NCBI GenBank assembly: GCA_030601715.1
Contig: JAUWBL010000075.1
Span: forward strand, 1-5,941
Length of the DNA stretch: 5,941 bases
Source: Candidatus Geothermarchaeota archaeon
GTDB taxonomy: Archaea; Thermoproteota; Nitrososphaeria; Geothermarchaeales; JAUWBL01
Reading direction: 5' to 3'
Made by a program: the position numbers and the translations under genes. The notes beneath the pieces were generated by a model, which did not search any database, was not told where the DNA came from, and saw nothing but the letters and a program-made list of their open reading frames with translations. Shown here piece after piece: positions 4,999 through 5,941 of this stretch (positions are counted from its first letter, which is position 1; every line of letters starts with the position of its first letter).

Positions 4999-5941
4999 AT
5001 GTCCAAGAAAGAGCCACCGAGGGTGCTGTTTTTCGTTGAAGAGTTGAAGGTGGGAGGCGCACAACGGGTCTGTCTTCTCTACGTCAATCACCTCAAGGTC
5101 ATTCAACCGCTCATGTTGCTGATGCAACGGGAAGGTGAATTGCTAAGGGAGGTGAACCCTCAAATCCCTGTCATTGACTTGTCCGCGCTCTGTCCGAATC
5201 TGCCCTTACCCTTCCTGCTTAAAGGCATCTCATTGTTTCGGCAAGCGTACACGCTCCAACGGCTTACGGTTAGGGAGAACTGCGCGATTGTTTCAAGCTT
5301 CGATCGACCTGCCAATTTCATCGCGGTCCTTGCCAAGATCCTGTTTGCTCGGCATTTGCGGGTTGTCATCAGCGAACACACTGTCACCAGTGATTACTTG
5401 AAGCACAGCGACCTAGGACTAGCCGGGCGCTCGATACACCGAATCCTCACGCGAATCACCTATCCTCGAGCTGATCTCATCGTGGCTGTTTCACAGGGCG
5501 TACAACGCGATCTGATTGAAAACTTTGGCATTCCTGCCGAGCGAATCGTGGTTCAACACAATCCAATTGACATAGAACGGGTGCGAACCTGTGCCCGGGA
5601 GCACGTGGTCCATCCTCGCTTGCTGAACCTGGACGTACCGCTCGTTGTGGCCGTTGGCCGTCTCGACAAGATCAAAGGATTCGATTTTCTGGTTCAAGCC
5701 TTCGCCGAACTGCTCAAGAAAGTTGATTCGAAGCTAGTCATCATTGGTGAGGGGGAGGAACGTTCCAGTCTATGCAAGATGATACAAGAGCTCGGACTCC
5801 AAGAGAATGTCACCTTGCTGGGCTACCAGGGGAATCCGTGGAAATACATGGTGCGCGCAGATGTGTTTGTTCTTTCGTCCTTGGTGGAAGGATTCCCTAA
5901 CGTGATCGGCGAGGCTCTTGCTCTGAGTCTTCCAGTGCTAG
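4999..5941 (+). CDS. GT4-like glycosyltransferase (GT-B fold), C-terminus outside window
   Basis: The frame from ATG at 4999 stays open to the right edge (314 codons). It has the GT-B features of retaining family 4 enzymes: a first strand VLFFVEELKVGGAQRV with the glycine-rich acceptor-side loop (GGAQR at 19-23), SEHT and VAVSQGVQRDL with HNPID in the N-terminal domain, VAVGRLDKIKGFDFLVQAF (Arg221 and Lys226, which in this family contact the donor phosphates), GYQGNPWKYM, and the E-x7-E motif EGFPNVIGE with Glu297 and Glu305. Such enzymes transfer a sugar from a nucleotide-sugar to a growing glycan at the cytoplasmic face of the membrane; donor and acceptor cannot be told. About 50-80 residues are probably missing. 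It starts 14 nt after the deacetylase with no clear Shine-Dalgarno, suggesting one transcript. Gln codons are CAA 11, CAG 2. Confidence 0.92.
   Translation, partial: MSKKEPPRVLFFVEELKVGGAQRVCLLYVNHLKVIQPLMLLMQREGELLREVNPQIPVIDLSALCPNLPLPFLLKGISLFRQAYTLQRLTVRENCAIVSSFDRPANFIAVLAKILFARHLRVVISEHTVTSDYLKHSDLGLAGRSIHRILTRITYPRADLIVAVSQGVQRDLIENFGIPAERIVVQHNPIDIERVRTCAREHVVHPRLLNLDVPLVVAVGRLDKIKGFDFLVQAFAELLKKVDSKLVIIGEGEERSSLCKMIQELGLQENVTLLGYQGNPWKYMVRADVFVLSSLVEGFPNVIGEALALSLPVL

Noticed and set aside
1..5941. CRISPR array, insertion sequence, integrase or anti-phage system
   Set aside because: No spaced direct repeats, no terminal inverted repeats with a transposase, and no recombinase or defence-gene motifs in any frame I read.

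Overview
The window looks like a piece of an archaeal chromosome. The main evidence is a tRNA-Thr(UGU) gene that folds properly only if a 12-nt insert at the canonical archaeal intron position (37/38) is removed. Weaker support comes from TATA/box A-like AT tracts and a T9 stretch downstream of the tRNAs. I cannot name a lineage below the domain; the intron and the long glutamine-dependent NAD synthetase would fit TACK-type or related uncultured archaea, but that is a guess.

Layout. (1) Positions 1-3058 hold three genes on the minus strand, read in the order nadE (glutamine-dependent NAD+ synthetase, complete), an MTH1-like Nudix hydrolase (complete, apparently starting at CTG behind a near-ideal Shine-Dalgarno), and an FtsX/MacB-type ABC transporter permease (its C-terminal part lies beyond position 1). 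nadE and the Nudix gene are about 27 nt apart and in the same reading frame, so they probably share a transcript; the permease follows after 131 nt. (2) Positions 3059-3536 are non-coding, with an imperfect hairpin, a short GT repeat and the T9 tract. (3) Two tRNA genes lie in tandem on the minus strand, tRNA-Thr(UGU) with an intron and then tRNA-Leu(GAG), both with encoded CCA and separated by 8 nt. (4) Positions 3720-4054 are non-coding and carry a TATA-like tract readable on both strands, palindromes and a short tandem repeat. (5) From 4055 to the right edge, two plus-strand genes form a short operon: a NodB-type polysaccharide deacetylase and a GT4-like glycosyltransferase (cut by the edge). 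They suggest the start of a surface-glycan or exopolysaccharide cluster.

The two halves differ in codon use. By my count nadE uses CAG:CAA for Gln 13:3, while the deacetylase uses 8:17 and the glycosyltransferase fragment 2:11; AGA/AGG arginine codons, common on the left, are almost absent from the deacetylase. With the tRNA pair sitting at the junction, the right half is best read as a horizontally acquired glycan island beside tRNA genes, with a metagenome assembly join as the main alternative. I see no CRISPR array, transposase, integrase or rRNA. I did not find a clearly new multi-gene system; the most notable points are the tRNA intron, the CTG start and the tRNA-flanked composition switch.
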